Source of the DNA: Candidatus Thalassarchaeum sp.
Lineage (GTDB): Archaea > Thermoplasmatota > Poseidoniia > Poseidoniales > Thalassarchaeaceae
Length of the DNA stretch: 39,582 nucleotides
Assembly: GCA_022451235.1 (NCBI GenBank)
Contig: JAKUOA010000010.1
Location: 47,978 to 87,559, forward strand
Direction: 5' to 3'
A program made the translations under genes and the position numbers. Positions 8,326 through 16,919 of the stretch are shown in pieces; the first letter of the stretch is position 1, and each line of letters begins with the position of its first letter. The notes beneath the pieces were generated by a model. It had not been told where the DNA came from. It searched no databases and saw nothing but the letters and a program-made list of their open reading frames with translations.

Positions 8326-9576
8326 ATGTCTCAAGACACGAGCACCGATTCCGCAAGCGACATGCGGTACGATGCTGAGCGTAGCATTTCACTTGTGGAT
8401 GCAGATGTTCAAAACCCCGGGATTGAGGGTGTAAGATCTAAAGTTAGCCTAACTCGAGAAGCGGCTCGAGCAATTTCGATTACCGCCCTCGAAACAATCC
8501 GAGAAGGTGCTCGATTCATGGGTGTTGTAGGTACACGTGGTGAATTACTGAATCCATTTGGACACATTGACGCAGCAATTTGGTCCGAATCGGATGTGCC
8601 AGAATACATGATTGAGACCGCATACGAATACTGTGAGGAGTTGACACGTATAGAAGCAGGTAATTTCTATCACTCATTCAAGTATCTACCCAGTGAGGCC
8701 CGTCAAGCTATCTGCGCATACTATGCATTTTGTCGTAGAGCAGATGATATCGCAGATGGAGATTATGTCGATTCTTTTCCCGGAGGCTCGTCGGATAACC
8801 CAGAGTCAGTGGAGTATCGAACACACATCGAGAGGTTGACGGGAAGTAGCCCCGTGGTTGCTAGAGACCATTATGACGACAGAATGTCACAATTATTCTA
8901 CTACCGAAAGAAATTGTCTAGTGCTTACGGACAAGTTACCTCAACTGACCCAATTTTTATCGCATTGAAAGATACCATTAGGCGTTACAATATCCCGCGC
9001 CAATTGCTTGACGATATGATTAGTGGGATGGAGGACGACTTCCATCGAAACCGCTACGAAACTTTCGAGGACCTCTACTCCTATTGTTACCGAGTTGCGT
9101 CTACTGTTGGATTGGTTTGTATCGAAATCTACGGCTACTCAGAATTGGAAGCCCGAGAATTTTCTGAAGCATGGGGGATTTTCATGCAATTGACAAATAT
9201 CATCCGAGATGTTGCAGAGGATGCAGAGCGAGACCGAATTTACCTCCCCATGGAGGATTTGCGGAGATATGGAATTAGCGAGGACGATGTAAAGAGCGGG
9301 GCCGAATTACTAAATCACCCAGGTTGGAAACCGTTCGTTGAAGAATACATAGAAAAAGCCGAAAGTTATCGAGATAAGGCATTCAAACTGCTTCCATTAT
9401 TAGATAGACAATCTCGATATTCACCGGCAGCAATGATGGCATTTTATGAATCCATCTTAAAGAAAATAGGCAAGAAAGATGGTGACGTATTTACAGAGCG
9501 TGTACAATTATCAAAGGCGGAGAAAATCTCTCTAGCTGCATATGTATACGCGAGATATCGCTTCCTTGCCCTCTGA
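8326..9576 (+). CDS. Phytoene/squalene synthase family protein with N-terminal extension
   Basis: The 416-residue protein has the family core from about residue 110 (GNFYHSFKYLP). Aspartate motif one is YYAFCRRADDIAD (D140-D144). Motif two is LTNIIRDVAEDAERDRIYLP. These are typical of CrtB (phytoene from two geranylgeranyl diphosphates) and also of HpnC/HpnD, which make C30 intermediates; the sequence alone does not decide. About 110 residues precede the core, partly acidic and partly a likely helix (REAARAISITALETIREGA), which is longer than usual. The ATG at 8326 is the first reasonable start and has no obvious ribosome site. With the preceding squalene-synthase-like and HpnE-like genes it forms an isoprenoid cluster. 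Phytoene would serve carotenoid or retinal synthesis. Confidence 0.78.
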   Translation: MSQDTSTDSASDMRYDAERSISLVDADVQNPGIEGVRSKVSLTREAARAISITALETIREGARFMGVVGTRGELLNPFGHIDAAIWSESDVPEYMIETAYEYCEELTRIEAGNFYHSFKYLPSEARQAICAYYAFCRRADDIADGDYVDSFPGGSSDNPESVEYRTHIERLTGSSPVVARDHYDDRMSQLFYYRKKLSSAYGQVTSTDPIFIALKDTIRRYNIPRQLLDDMISGMEDDFHRNRYETFEDLYSYCYRVASTVGLVCIEIYGYSELEAREFSEAWGIFMQLTNIIRDVAEDAERDRIYLPMEDLRRYGISEDDVKSGAELLNHPGWKPFVEEYIEKAESYRDKAFKLLPLLDRQSRYSPAAMMAFYESILKKIGKKDGDVFTERVQLSKAEKISLAAYVYARYRFLAL

Positions 9577-9646
9577 GCAAGAAGCGGCTTTGAAAGGCCA
9601 AGACAAAAGGGAAGATTATCGGGCTTAGCAATTCGGAGGGATATTA

Positions 9647-11416
9647 ATGAGGGTGGCAATACTTCTTGAGGAGCGTTGTAAACCTAACAGCAACGCATTT
9701 GCATATTTGAAGAAATATTCCGAAATGTGTGATAGAGATTGTATTCAAGTAAATGGGAATAAATGTAGAATTCTTGAAACTGCTTGTCCTGTGTGCTTCA
9801 CTAGAGCTAAACACTGTCCCGATGATGCTGTAAAAATCATCAATTTACCAGAAGAATTAGACACTGATCTAACACATAGTTATGGGGAAAATTCATTCAA
9901 ATTATTCCGGCTACCTTCACCTAAACAGGAGCAAATTGTTGGTATTCTAGGACCCAACGGGATTGGGAAATCAACTGCAGTAAATTTGCTATCGGGTTCA
10001 TTTACGCCTAATCTCGGGGATTGGAGAAATCCAAGCCCACAATGGAAAGATGTAATCACAACCTTTCCCAGAGGCGAGTTAAGGGATTATCTCGGACTTG
10101 TTGCAGAGGATGAGGTAAGAATCGCCGTAAAACCACAGTACATCGACAAGCTCCCAAAAATCTTTCAAGGAAAGGTGCTAGATTTACTCGAGAGAGTTGA
10201 CGAAAGAAATGAAGTGCCTCATTTTAGTAGGATAATGGGCATCGACCATATTTTGGAACGAAATCTTGATGCTTTGTCGGGTGGTGAATTACAACGTGTT
10301 GCAATTTGTGCAACGCTTCTGAAAGAAGCCGATGTGTACTTTTTCGATGAGCCCTCTTCTTACTTGGATATTTATGAAAGAATGAGGATGGTAGCAGTTA
10401 TCAGAGAATTAGCAGAGAAGGGAAACAGAGTTTTGGTCGTGGAACACGATTTGGCAATTCTTGATGTTCTGTGCGATTTAATTCACGTAATATACGGTGA
10501 TCGATCCGCTTATGGGATTTTCACACCTCCTAGAACTACTAGGACTGCAATAAACGCATATTTAGATGGTTATCTTCCCGAAGAAAACATTCGTATTCGT
10601 GATAAGCCAATCAAATTCCTCAGAGGACGCGATAGGGGAATGGAAATTGGAACTCCAATATTACAATGGGGAGATATGCAAAAAAAATTGGGTGATTTCG
10701 AACTAAAAACTGGAAATGGAGAAGTTCGTAGCGCCGAAGTTGTTGGTGTTGTCGGACCGAATGCGACTGGAAAGACTACGATGGTCAAGATGATTGCCGG
10801 GGAGTTAGAACCTGATCAAGGATGGTGCACCATGGAATCTACCATCTCTTACAAACCACAGCACGTTAATACCGATTTTGATGGTAGCGTTCAAGACTGG
10901 CTTGATACAGAACTTGGAGCGAAGTGGCGTAGCGGTGAGTTTCATACTCAAGTTGTAAGGCCTTTACAAGTCGACCAATTGTTACAACTACATGCCAAGA
11001 AGTTGTCTGGGGGGGAGTTACAGGCAGTTAGCATTGTAATTTGCCTTGGAAAGGAAGCCGACTTATACCTCCTAGACGAGCCAAGTGCTCACTTAGATGC
11101 CAATGCAAGAATGGAGGCAGCAAAAGCAATCAGAAGGACTATGGAAAGTAATGAAAAAGCTGCGATGGTAATAGACCATGACATTTACTTCATTGATATT
11201 GTCTCAGATTCATTATTAGTATTCAATGGATTAGGTGGCTCATATGGTAATGCAGAAGGGCCTATGTCTGCCAGGAAAGGAATGAATAAATTCCTAAAAG
11301 ATGTTGAAGTTACTTTTCGTAGAGATCACGAATCACATAGACCTAGAATAAACAAACCAGGTAGTCGCAAAGATCGTGAACAAAAGGCTAGCGGAGAATA
11401 TTTCTATCTTGAATAG
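9647..11416 (+). CDS. rli1: ABCE1/Rli1 ribosome-recycling ATPase with atypical Fe-S domain
   Basis: ABCE1 splits the post-termination ribosome in archaea and eukaryotes. This 589-residue protein has the standard order: an N-terminal cysteine domain (residues 1-60), NBD1 with GPNGIGKST, LSGGELQRVAI and YFFDEPSSYLD, a hinge, then NBD2 with GPNATGKTT, LSGGELQAVSIV and LYLLDEPSAHLD. INLPEEL after the cysteine domain is a family signature. The oddity is the Fe-S domain. Its cysteines are C11, C28, C32, C40, C47, C50 and C57. The usual CKPKKCxxxCxxxCP run reads CKPNSNAFAYLKKY, and the usual CxxCxxCxxxCP reads CPVCFTRAKHCP. GGAGGG at 9635-9640 places the ATG at 9647. The gene is followed by grpE. 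Confidence 0.95.
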   Translation: MRVAILLEERCKPNSNAFAYLKKYSEMCDRDCIQVNGNKCRILETACPVCFTRAKHCPDDAVKIINLPEELDTDLTHSYGENSFKLFRLPSPKQEQIVGILGPNGIGKSTAVNLLSGSFTPNLGDWRNPSPQWKDVITTFPRGELRDYLGLVAEDEVRIAVKPQYIDKLPKIFQGKVLDLLERVDERNEVPHFSRIMGIDHILERNLDALSGGELQRVAICATLLKEADVYFFDEPSSYLDIYERMRMVAVIRELAEKGNRVLVVEHDLAILDVLCDLIHVIYGDRSAYGIFTPPRTTRTAINAYLDGYLPEENIRIRDKPIKFLRGRDRGMEIGTPILQWGDMQKKLGDFELKTGNGEVRSAEVVGVVGPNATGKTTMVKMIAGELEPDQGWCTMESTISYKPQHVNTDFDGSVQDWLDTELGAKWRSGEFHTQVVRPLQVDQLLQLHAKKLSGGELQAVSIVICLGKEADLYLLDEPSAHLDANARMEAAKAIRRTMESNEKAAMVIDHDIYFIDIVSDSLLVFNGLGGSYGNAEGPMSARKGMNKFLKDVEVTFRRDHESHRPRINKPGSRKDREQKASGEYFYLE

Positions 11417-11475
11417 TGTTTGAAGCAACCATCTGAACCATTGGATTCTTGAATGGGCGACAAAACCGCTATACC

Positions 11476-11970
11476 ATGCCTGATGATGAGTCGGAAGACG
11501 TCGGAGAGAAAGAAGAACTCGAAGATGAGATGACTATGCTTGAGGCAAAGGTCGCTGAACTTGAGAAGGAATTACAGTATTCTCAAGCTGAGACTGCTAA
11601 CGCTAGGCAAAGAGGACTGAGGGATAGAGCCGAAGCAATACGATTCGGAGCCGCCGGATTGGCCTCTCGAATTATACCGGCAATCGATGCCTTGGAGAAA
11701 GCAATAGCAAATGGAAATAGTGACAATGAGGCAATCGCAGATGGTGTAAAGATGACTCTTGATTCTCTGAAGAAAGCCCTTGAATCCGAAGGCGTCACTA
11801 TTCTAGAGACAACTGGTAAGGTATTCGATCCAACACAAATGGAAGCAATTGCTACTGTTCCAGTACAAGATGGTCAAGAATCCGGTGAGGTTGTTGAAGA
11901 AATTGAATCGGGATATATGCTGCATGACAGGGTTCTGAGACCTGCGAAAGTAATAGTCACCAGTGAATAA
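11476..11970 (+). CDS. grpE: GrpE nucleotide-exchange factor for DnaK
   Basis: GrpE releases ADP from Hsp70 (DnaK). The 164-residue protein starts with an acidic tail and a long coiled coil (about residues 10-50, EEKxEL-type heptads). A helix follows (GLASRIIPAIDALEKAIA), then the beta-domain with VFDPTQMEAIATVP, GEVVEEIESGYMLHDRVLRPAKVIV, the diagnostic GrpE C-terminus. The frame opens with a TTG at 11449, but the ATG at 11476 gives a normal N-terminus and is preferred. The dnaK and dnaJ partners are not in this window. DnaK-system genes in mesophilic archaea are generally regarded as acquired from bacteria. Confidence 0.93.
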   Translation: MPDDESEDVGEKEELEDEMTMLEAKVAELEKELQYSQAETANARQRGLRDRAEAIRFGAAGLASRIIPAIDALEKAIANGNSDNEAIADGVKMTLDSLKKALESEGVTILETTGKVFDPTQMEAIATVPVQDGQESGEVVEEIESGYMLHDRVLRPAKVIVTSE

Positions 11971-12007
11971 ATTTAGTTCTAATTCCAGAAGTGAATTTAC
12001 ACATCAA

Positions 12008-12015
12008 TTTATATC
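12008..12015 (+). promoter_or_regulatory. TATA-box candidate for the SGNH hydrolase gene
   Basis: TTTATATC at 12008-12015 has the consensus look of an archaeal TATA element, and its centre lies about 27 bases before the ATG at 12038. That spacing fits leaderless transcription beginning at the start codon. It supports 12038 over the upstream GTG at 11963 as the true start. No BRE is convincing. Confidence 0.45.
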
Positions 12016-12037
12016 AAAAATCGAATCGCAGAAAAAT

Positions 12038-13459
12038 ATGTACACGGTCTCAAGTAAATTTGCAAAAATGAACTGTTTCTGGCTGCTAGCAGTATTGCTT
12101 TTGAGTACAACCTCCCCTTTTGTGCAAGCGCAAAATGAAAACACTCCCGAAGAAGAAAACAGAACTTTTCAATACCACACAATTGCGTCTCTGGGAGATA
12201 GCACCTTAGGTTCGGACCCTTCTGGCTACAGAGGTCCATTTGCAAGTGTGCACGCCGCTAATTTGATGGATTTAGATTATTACGAGGGTGCAGTTGGTGG
12301 AGACCGATCTTGGACTCTTATTGACGCAGGGAGGCACACAACAATAGCCGAAAACTATGGAAACGGCACATTGGTAACCATGATGGTAGGAGCTTGGGAC
12401 TTTATCGACTCAGATGTTGAGATTATTACTGGTGATTATTCCTTCATCGATGAATTGGATGAAAACATAACAATCATTCTTGACACTTTGGTAGCCTCGG
12501 AGATAGACGTACTAGTGTGGAATTTACCGAATATGTCATTTCTACCTTTTTTGACACAAATTTTCCCTACTGAACTTCATCATTATTTCACTGAAGCCAG
12601 TAATGAATGGGCAAAACGGCTTGACCAAATTGCAGAAAGATATGGCGATGATGTGCAAGTTTTCGATTTGATGACCGCCTCCGACGACCTATTGCAAAAT
12701 AAATCTGCTAGAATGATTTTAGGTAACGAGGTTACTAGCCCACCGATGGTGTGTGCAAAAAATTGCATAATGGTTGATTCCCTCCACCCCACTTCAGTTG
12801 GGCAAGGACTGTTAGCTAACTACATGATGGATGCAATAAACGAAAAGTTCCCCTCACCTAATGGCACTTACCCTCTTCTTTCTGAGGAGGATTTACTTTC
12901 TCTGACAACGCTAACAAACAACACAGACGAAGATTCGACTGAGCCCGCCTCGATTTTTATTGAAGGAGATATAACGGAAGAGTGCTTCGATTGGGCTGAG
13001 TCCACATATCGAGATATGTACGTGACCATAACAATTGACAGCGAATATACCCCAATACCAAGTTATGTTGGATTCAATACCGAATTATGTAGGCAATCTA
13101 CGCATGTTATGTACTCAGGAGAGGAGGCGATTCACGTGGTATCAAATGTGGAAAATATGCTTACATTGAATCACTTTTTTGAGATATGGGGAGAAAATCT
13201 GAGCGCCACCACGTTACTAGACAAAGACACATCGGATGGAGGAGAGATAACCTTAGATGTAAACGGAGTAGGATATGAAGGAGATTGGTCAGCCATACCT
13301 TTGGAGGGTGTGATTTCTCTAGACATTGTATACACATCCCCTCCCACAATTACTGTTGAAGAAGATAGCGAAGTTCGTTCATTACCCGTTTTCTCTATGG
13401 TTTTGGTTTTGATTCTACTCGCAATGATTGTTAATAGAATACGGAAGAAAATAATATAA
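12038..13459 (+). CDS. Exported, C-terminally anchored SGNH/GDSL-type hydrolase
   Basis: The 473-residue protein carries an N-terminal signal peptide (hydrophobic stretch about residues 12-30, cleavage likely near FVQAQ). An SGNH hydrolase domain follows. Block I is ASLGDSTLGSD, with the nucleophile serine near residue 55. EGAVGGD is block II-like, GAWDF stands in place of the usual GxND, and block V is VDSLHP with D247 and H250. A beta-rich acidic region follows (residues 275-440). One C-terminal membrane helix and a basic tail (SLPVFSMVLVLILLAM, then NRIRKKII) leave the enzyme outside the cell. Family members are esterases or lipases; the substrate is unknown. The frame is open upstream to a GTG at 11963 overlapping grpE, but a TATA-like box at 12008 and the signal peptide favour the ATG at 12038. 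It may act with the adjacent lipoprotein hydrolase. Confidence 0.72.
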   Translation: MYTVSSKFAKMNCFWLLAVLLLSTTSPFVQAQNENTPEEENRTFQYHTIASLGDSTLGSDPSGYRGPFASVHAANLMDLDYYEGAVGGDRSWTLIDAGRHTTIAENYGNGTLVTMMVGAWDFIDSDVEIITGDYSFIDELDENITIILDTLVASEIDVLVWNLPNMSFLPFLTQIFPTELHHYFTEASNEWAKRLDQIAERYGDDVQVFDLMTASDDLLQNKSARMILGNEVTSPPMVCAKNCIMVDSLHPTSVGQGLLANYMMDAINEKFPSPNGTYPLLSEEDLLSLTTLTNNTDEDSTEPASIFIEGDITEECFDWAESTYRDMYVTITIDSEYTPIPSYVGFNTELCRQSTHVMYSGEEAIHVVSNVENMLTLNHFFEIWGENLSATTLLDKDTSDGGEITLDVNGVGYEGDWSAIPLEGVISLDIVYTSPPTITVEEDSEVRSLPVFSMVLVLILLAMIVNRIRKKII

Positions 13460-13491
13460 TTCATGTATTCTGATTTTAATAGGAGGCTAGA

Positions 13492-15537
13492 ATGAATATG
13501 AATGATAGACTAAGCAAATTTGCAACAATAATAATTGTCTGCTCAATGCTATTTTCTGGATGTACAAATGAATCGGATGATGGAATCGAAAATGAATCAA
13601 ACGACATAAACGATATTCCTGAACTAGAACCAAAACCAGAAGATATTCTGAAAATAAATGGTAATGATTTCTGTGATCTTACCAATCAAATCCACTGTAT
13701 GCTACCTTTTCCATCTGGATTTTTCCTAGATGATGATGAATCTCAAATTACAGATTATAGATTAAATATCACTGGGGAGGCAATACCCGATACAAACTCC
13801 GCTCAATCAGAAAATATGGTGATTTTGGATAGACTCGATGGTTTTAGTCCATCTACTCAAATATTTACCGCTTTTTCATCTATTCCAAATATAAGCGAAA
13901 TGGCAGACCAATTCAACATATCCCCCTCAATAGAAATTAATCATTCTAGTATCTTAATGAATTTAGATACTGGAGAATTTATTCACCACTGGATCGAGTT
14001 AGACGCCAGAGCGAAGGATGGTGAAGACACACTCATTTTCGTAAGGACGTTGCAAGGACTGGATCATGACGCAGCATACGCAGTTGCATTCAGGAATCTA
14101 GTCGATATTAATGGAGAGGAGATTCAATCTGAAGATGGATTTTTAGCATTAAGAGATAATCAGACTACTGATTCCATTCAAATTGAAAATCAAAGAGAGG
14201 ATTACGAATATCTATTCGAAAAACTAGAACAATCTGGGGTGCCTAGAAGTAACTTACAATCAGCATGGTGGTTTCACACAGCATCAACTAAATCTATTCT
14301 CAAGGATTTGTTTTCAATAAGAGATGATGCTGAGAACAGATTGGGCGATGAGGGTATAGGTTGTACAATCACGAATGTTGTGGAAGACTATGGTGAGGAC
14401 AACACCACCCTCAGAGTTATTCAAGGAACAGTAACAACTCCTCAATACATGCAAACAGAGTACGCAAGATCGCCAATGGTGAGGAATGAAGATGGAGACC
14501 CTATTTTTGTTGAAAATAGAGAAATCGATTTCAGTATGATGATTCCAAAATCTCTGGCTGAAAATAATACATCAGGACCTATCTCTGTCTTCGGGCATGG
14601 ACTTTTTGGAGATAGTGATGCATATGTCAAAAATGGTAGGGCCATAGCTAATGAATATCAAACCATTTTACTCGCTACAGATTTCAAAGGATGGAGTTCT
14701 GACGGCGATGAGGACGCCATGACCTTTGCATTAATGGATTTGAAGGAATTCCAATATCAACAAGAAAGGCAAATGCAGGCGGTGATTAATCATCTAGCCA
14801 TGATTAGAACTATCGCAGGGGGCCAATGTGATGAAGAATATTTCAAACATAATGGTACCATCTTAATTGATTATGAAACAATAAATTACATCGGAATCTC
14901 TCTTGGTGGATTACGTGGGCCCTCTCTTCTTTCAATTATCCCAGAGTTAGAATGGGGAGTACTCTGGGTTGGTGGGACCTCTTTTTCTCATCAGGTAGAG
15001 AGGTCGACACACTACGGTTCTGAAGAATTCCCAAGTGTGTTCTACCAACTCCTTTCCAGTGACCTATCTTTACCCTCAAGAATGGATAGAGCGATATGTA
15101 TAGCACTTCTTCAATCGATATGGGATTCTACTGATGGAGAGACATTCCTACCATACAGAGAAAATGGCTTTGAAGATTTATTGAAGCCATTTGATATGTT
15201 TTATCTGACATCGATGATGGATGCACAAGTAACCACCTTATCCGCTGATCGAGCCGTTAGAACTGGAAATGTTCCTGTGATTAACGGGTCAGCATATCAT
15301 CCGTTTGGAGTGATGGCAATTGAAGGTCCGATAGATGGTTCTGCAGCGGCTTATTTTGATGGTGATTTTCCTCCCTTGCCAACTGGAAATACAAATGGAC
15401 CAATGTGGCATCACTCTTTAGCGCATAATCTAGTATTGGAAGTCCCAGAAGCAAAAATGATGGCTTATGGGTATCTTTTATCGGGCACTTTGGTCGACTA
15501 TTGCAACCCTAAATGCACTTTTGAGGGTGACTGGTGA
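13492..15537 (+). CDS. VolA-like lipase/alpha-beta hydrolase lipoprotein
   Basis: The 681-residue protein has a lipoprotein signal (IIIVCSMLFSGC, acylated cysteine at C24) and an acidic linker. A domain beginning near residue 68 (MLPFPSGFF, then VILDRLDGFSPSTQIFTAFS) resembles the N-terminal domain of bacterial VolA-type surface lipases (Lipase_bact_N). The alpha/beta hydrolase part contains VFGHGLFGDSD, which looks like an oxyanion loop, and YIGISLGGLRG, a GxSxG nucleophile elbow. The predicted role is a surface-exposed esterase or lipase attached by lipid. AGGAGG at 13481-13486 is a strong ribosome site for the ATG at 13492. The gene is 32 bases after the SGNH hydrolase, so the pair is probably an operon. 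Its stop abuts the convergent nadM stop with no gap. Confidence 0.68.
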   Translation: MNMNDRLSKFATIIIVCSMLFSGCTNESDDGIENESNDINDIPELEPKPEDILKINGNDFCDLTNQIHCMLPFPSGFFLDDDESQITDYRLNITGEAIPDTNSAQSENMVILDRLDGFSPSTQIFTAFSSIPNISEMADQFNISPSIEINHSSILMNLDTGEFIHHWIELDARAKDGEDTLIFVRTLQGLDHDAAYAVAFRNLVDINGEEIQSEDGFLALRDNQTTDSIQIENQREDYEYLFEKLEQSGVPRSNLQSAWWFHTASTKSILKDLFSIRDDAENRLGDEGIGCTITNVVEDYGEDNTTLRVIQGTVTTPQYMQTEYARSPMVRNEDGDPIFVENREIDFSMMIPKSLAENNTSGPISVFGHGLFGDSDAYVKNGRAIANEYQTILLATDFKGWSSDGDEDAMTFALMDLKEFQYQQERQMQAVINHLAMIRTIAGGQCDEEYFKHNGTILIDYETINYIGISLGGLRGPSLLSIIPELEWGVLWVGGTSFSHQVERSTHYGSEEFPSVFYQLLSSDLSLPSRMDRAICIALLQSIWDSTDGETFLPYRENGFEDLLKPFDMFYLTSMMDAQVTTLSADRAVRTGNVPVINGSAYHPFGVMAIEGPIDGSAAAYFDGDFPPLPTGNTNGPMWHHSLAHNLVLEVPEAKMMAYGYLLSGTLVDYCNPKCTFEGDW

Positions 15538-16152
15538 TTAGCCTACAGGCTCGCCGCCTTCTCCCATGAAGGCTAATCGATGCAGACCGTTTGTTTCTAT
15601 AAGGTGCTCAAGAACTGGCATGGGAATTAATGTCCCTAAGACTTCTCGAATTGCATCTTGATCGCCGATGGTGCTAAGCATTCTGGCAGTCTCCCTGACC
15701 CTCCAGCCCTCAAAGCGTTCACGTTGTTCTAGAGGAAGTAGGACCACTTCCCAGCCAGATGCTGTGTACAACTCCGCTGTACCCATATCAGTAGTAACCA
15801 ATACACCCGCTTTTCCATGATATCGGCTGGCATGAGTTACCCAATTTGGTGGATCGTCAATATCGGGAATTGAATATATCACATAATTTCCAATGGAGTT
15901 TGATATGGCCCAAGTTTCAATCATCTGACTTCTTTCTTCATGCGTCCAAGGGTTTCGCAAATTTTGAGGGCGGTTAGAAGACCCTATTGCAATAATAAGA
16001 GGGGCATTTGGATTGTTTGCATTTCTCCACTTCGATGCCGATTCTAGCATATACTCGTGACCAAGATGGAATGGCTGAAACCTACCTAGTACCACAACCC
16101 CTGAATCGGGTTCGCTATCGGGAGGATTGGGGTCCAATGGCAAGTCACTCAT
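15538..16152 (-). CDS. nadM: Nicotinamide-nucleotide adenylyltransferase (archaeal NMNAT)
   Basis: This enzyme makes NAD from NMN and ATP. The nucleotidyltransferase signature VVVLGRFQPFHLGHEYML contains the HxGH ATP site. IIAIGSSNRPQNLRNPWT followed by HEERSQMI matches the archaeal NadM segment, and EGWRVRETARML stands for the second ATP-binding motif. The ATG at 16152 gives 204 residues, about 30 more than typical archaeal NadM. The extra length is a proline- and acid-rich N-terminus and a short C-terminal tail. ATG overlaps the stop of the upstream gene (ATGA), so translation is coupled. A longer frame to 16191 lies inside that upstream gene and is rejected. Confidence 0.82.
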   Translation of the reverse strand: MSDLPLDPNPPDSEPDSGVVVLGRFQPFHLGHEYMLESASKWRNANNPNAPLIIAIGSSNRPQNLRNPWTHEERSQMIETWAISNSIGNYVIYSIPDIDDPPNWVTHASRYHGKAGVLVTTDMGTAELYTASGWEVVLLPLEQRERFEGWRVRETARMLSTIGDQDAIREVLGTLIPMPVLEHLIETNGLHRLAFMGEGGEPVG

Positions 16153-16781
16153 GCTATAGCCTCCGCCAATTTTTCCCCGTCCAAAAGCCATTCTTCTGGT
16201 TCTAAATATTCTCGGCCGATTAACAAACTCAGACCTTCTTCTTTTGATAATTCGATGAAATCAAAAAGGCTCTCTGTCAACGATTTATGAGATTCCATTG
16301 TGGGTAGAATACGGGGGTCTTCGTCAGGATTCAAAGTATCCCCAAGTTGCTCTCTCCGTTTCATCCAATCTAGGATGACTGACTCCGAGTATGACTGTCT
16401 ATCTTTAGTAGAGAGATTAGAGGTTAGTCTCTGCCAAATATCTGCATTTAGGAATTCATCTGTGTCCTCAAACCTCTCCTCAATAGTTGGTTCGATGTAG
16501 AGGAACAATCTGCCGTCCCAGCACCTCCATTCAGCAACGCTAGACCAATCACAAAGAATCAATGAGGAGGCTGCATCTAGGTTGCCATTGGATTTGTCCG
16601 CCCATTCCAAAAAGTCACCTTCGATATCAACGGAAAAGCCCCGGTGAAAACGAGGATCGCCCGCCGGCCTCTCGCCCCCAAGGCGTCCGCTCTCAAAGGC
16701 CAGTACAAGTTGCTCTATACTCATTGAGCGTAATCGATTGAGAGCATTGGAGTCAATCAGTCGAAGAATTACGTCGACCAT
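16149..16781 (-). CDS. Hypothetical acidic protein upstream of nadM
   Basis: I do not recognise a family for this 210-residue soluble protein. It is acidic, has no signal or membrane segment, and has two basic spots (RLIDSNALNRLR at the start and MKRREQLG in the middle). A segment LILCDWSSVAEWRCWDGRLFLYIEP is likely a beta sheet core. GGTGAG before the ATG at 16781 is a plausible ribosome site. The stop overlaps the nadM start, so the two proteins are likely made together and may be functionally linked to NAD or nucleotide metabolism, which is inference from position only. It diverges from the DRG GTPase across 138 bases. Confidence 0.62.
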   Translation of the reverse strand: MVDVILRLIDSNALNRLRSMSIEQLVLAFESGRLGGERPAGDPRFHRGFSVDIEGDFLEWADKSNGNLDAASSLILCDWSSVAEWRCWDGRLFLYIEPTIEERFEDTDEFLNADIWQRLTSNLSTKDRQSYSESVILDWMKRREQLGDTLNPDEDPRILPTMESHKSLTESLFDFIELSKEEGLSLLIGREYLEPEEWLLDGEKLAEAIA

Positions 16782-16919
16782 TGTCTCACCCCAACCTACC
16801 CTGCGAGTCGCCTATCATCAATCCTCGCTTCCCGTCTTTTACGGCTAATCGCTACATCGAATTGAAGAACTCCGTCCTAGCGCATAGAATCACCCACTAC
16901 GAGGGTAGGAGTGTTCGTC

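Noticed and set aside
16795-16909. Inverted repeat CCTACCCT / AGGGTAGG at both ends of a divergent promoter region
   Set aside because: Each copy lies just before a start codon in the sense AGGGTAGG, close to ribosome-site-like sequence, so chance or translation signals explain it better than an operator.
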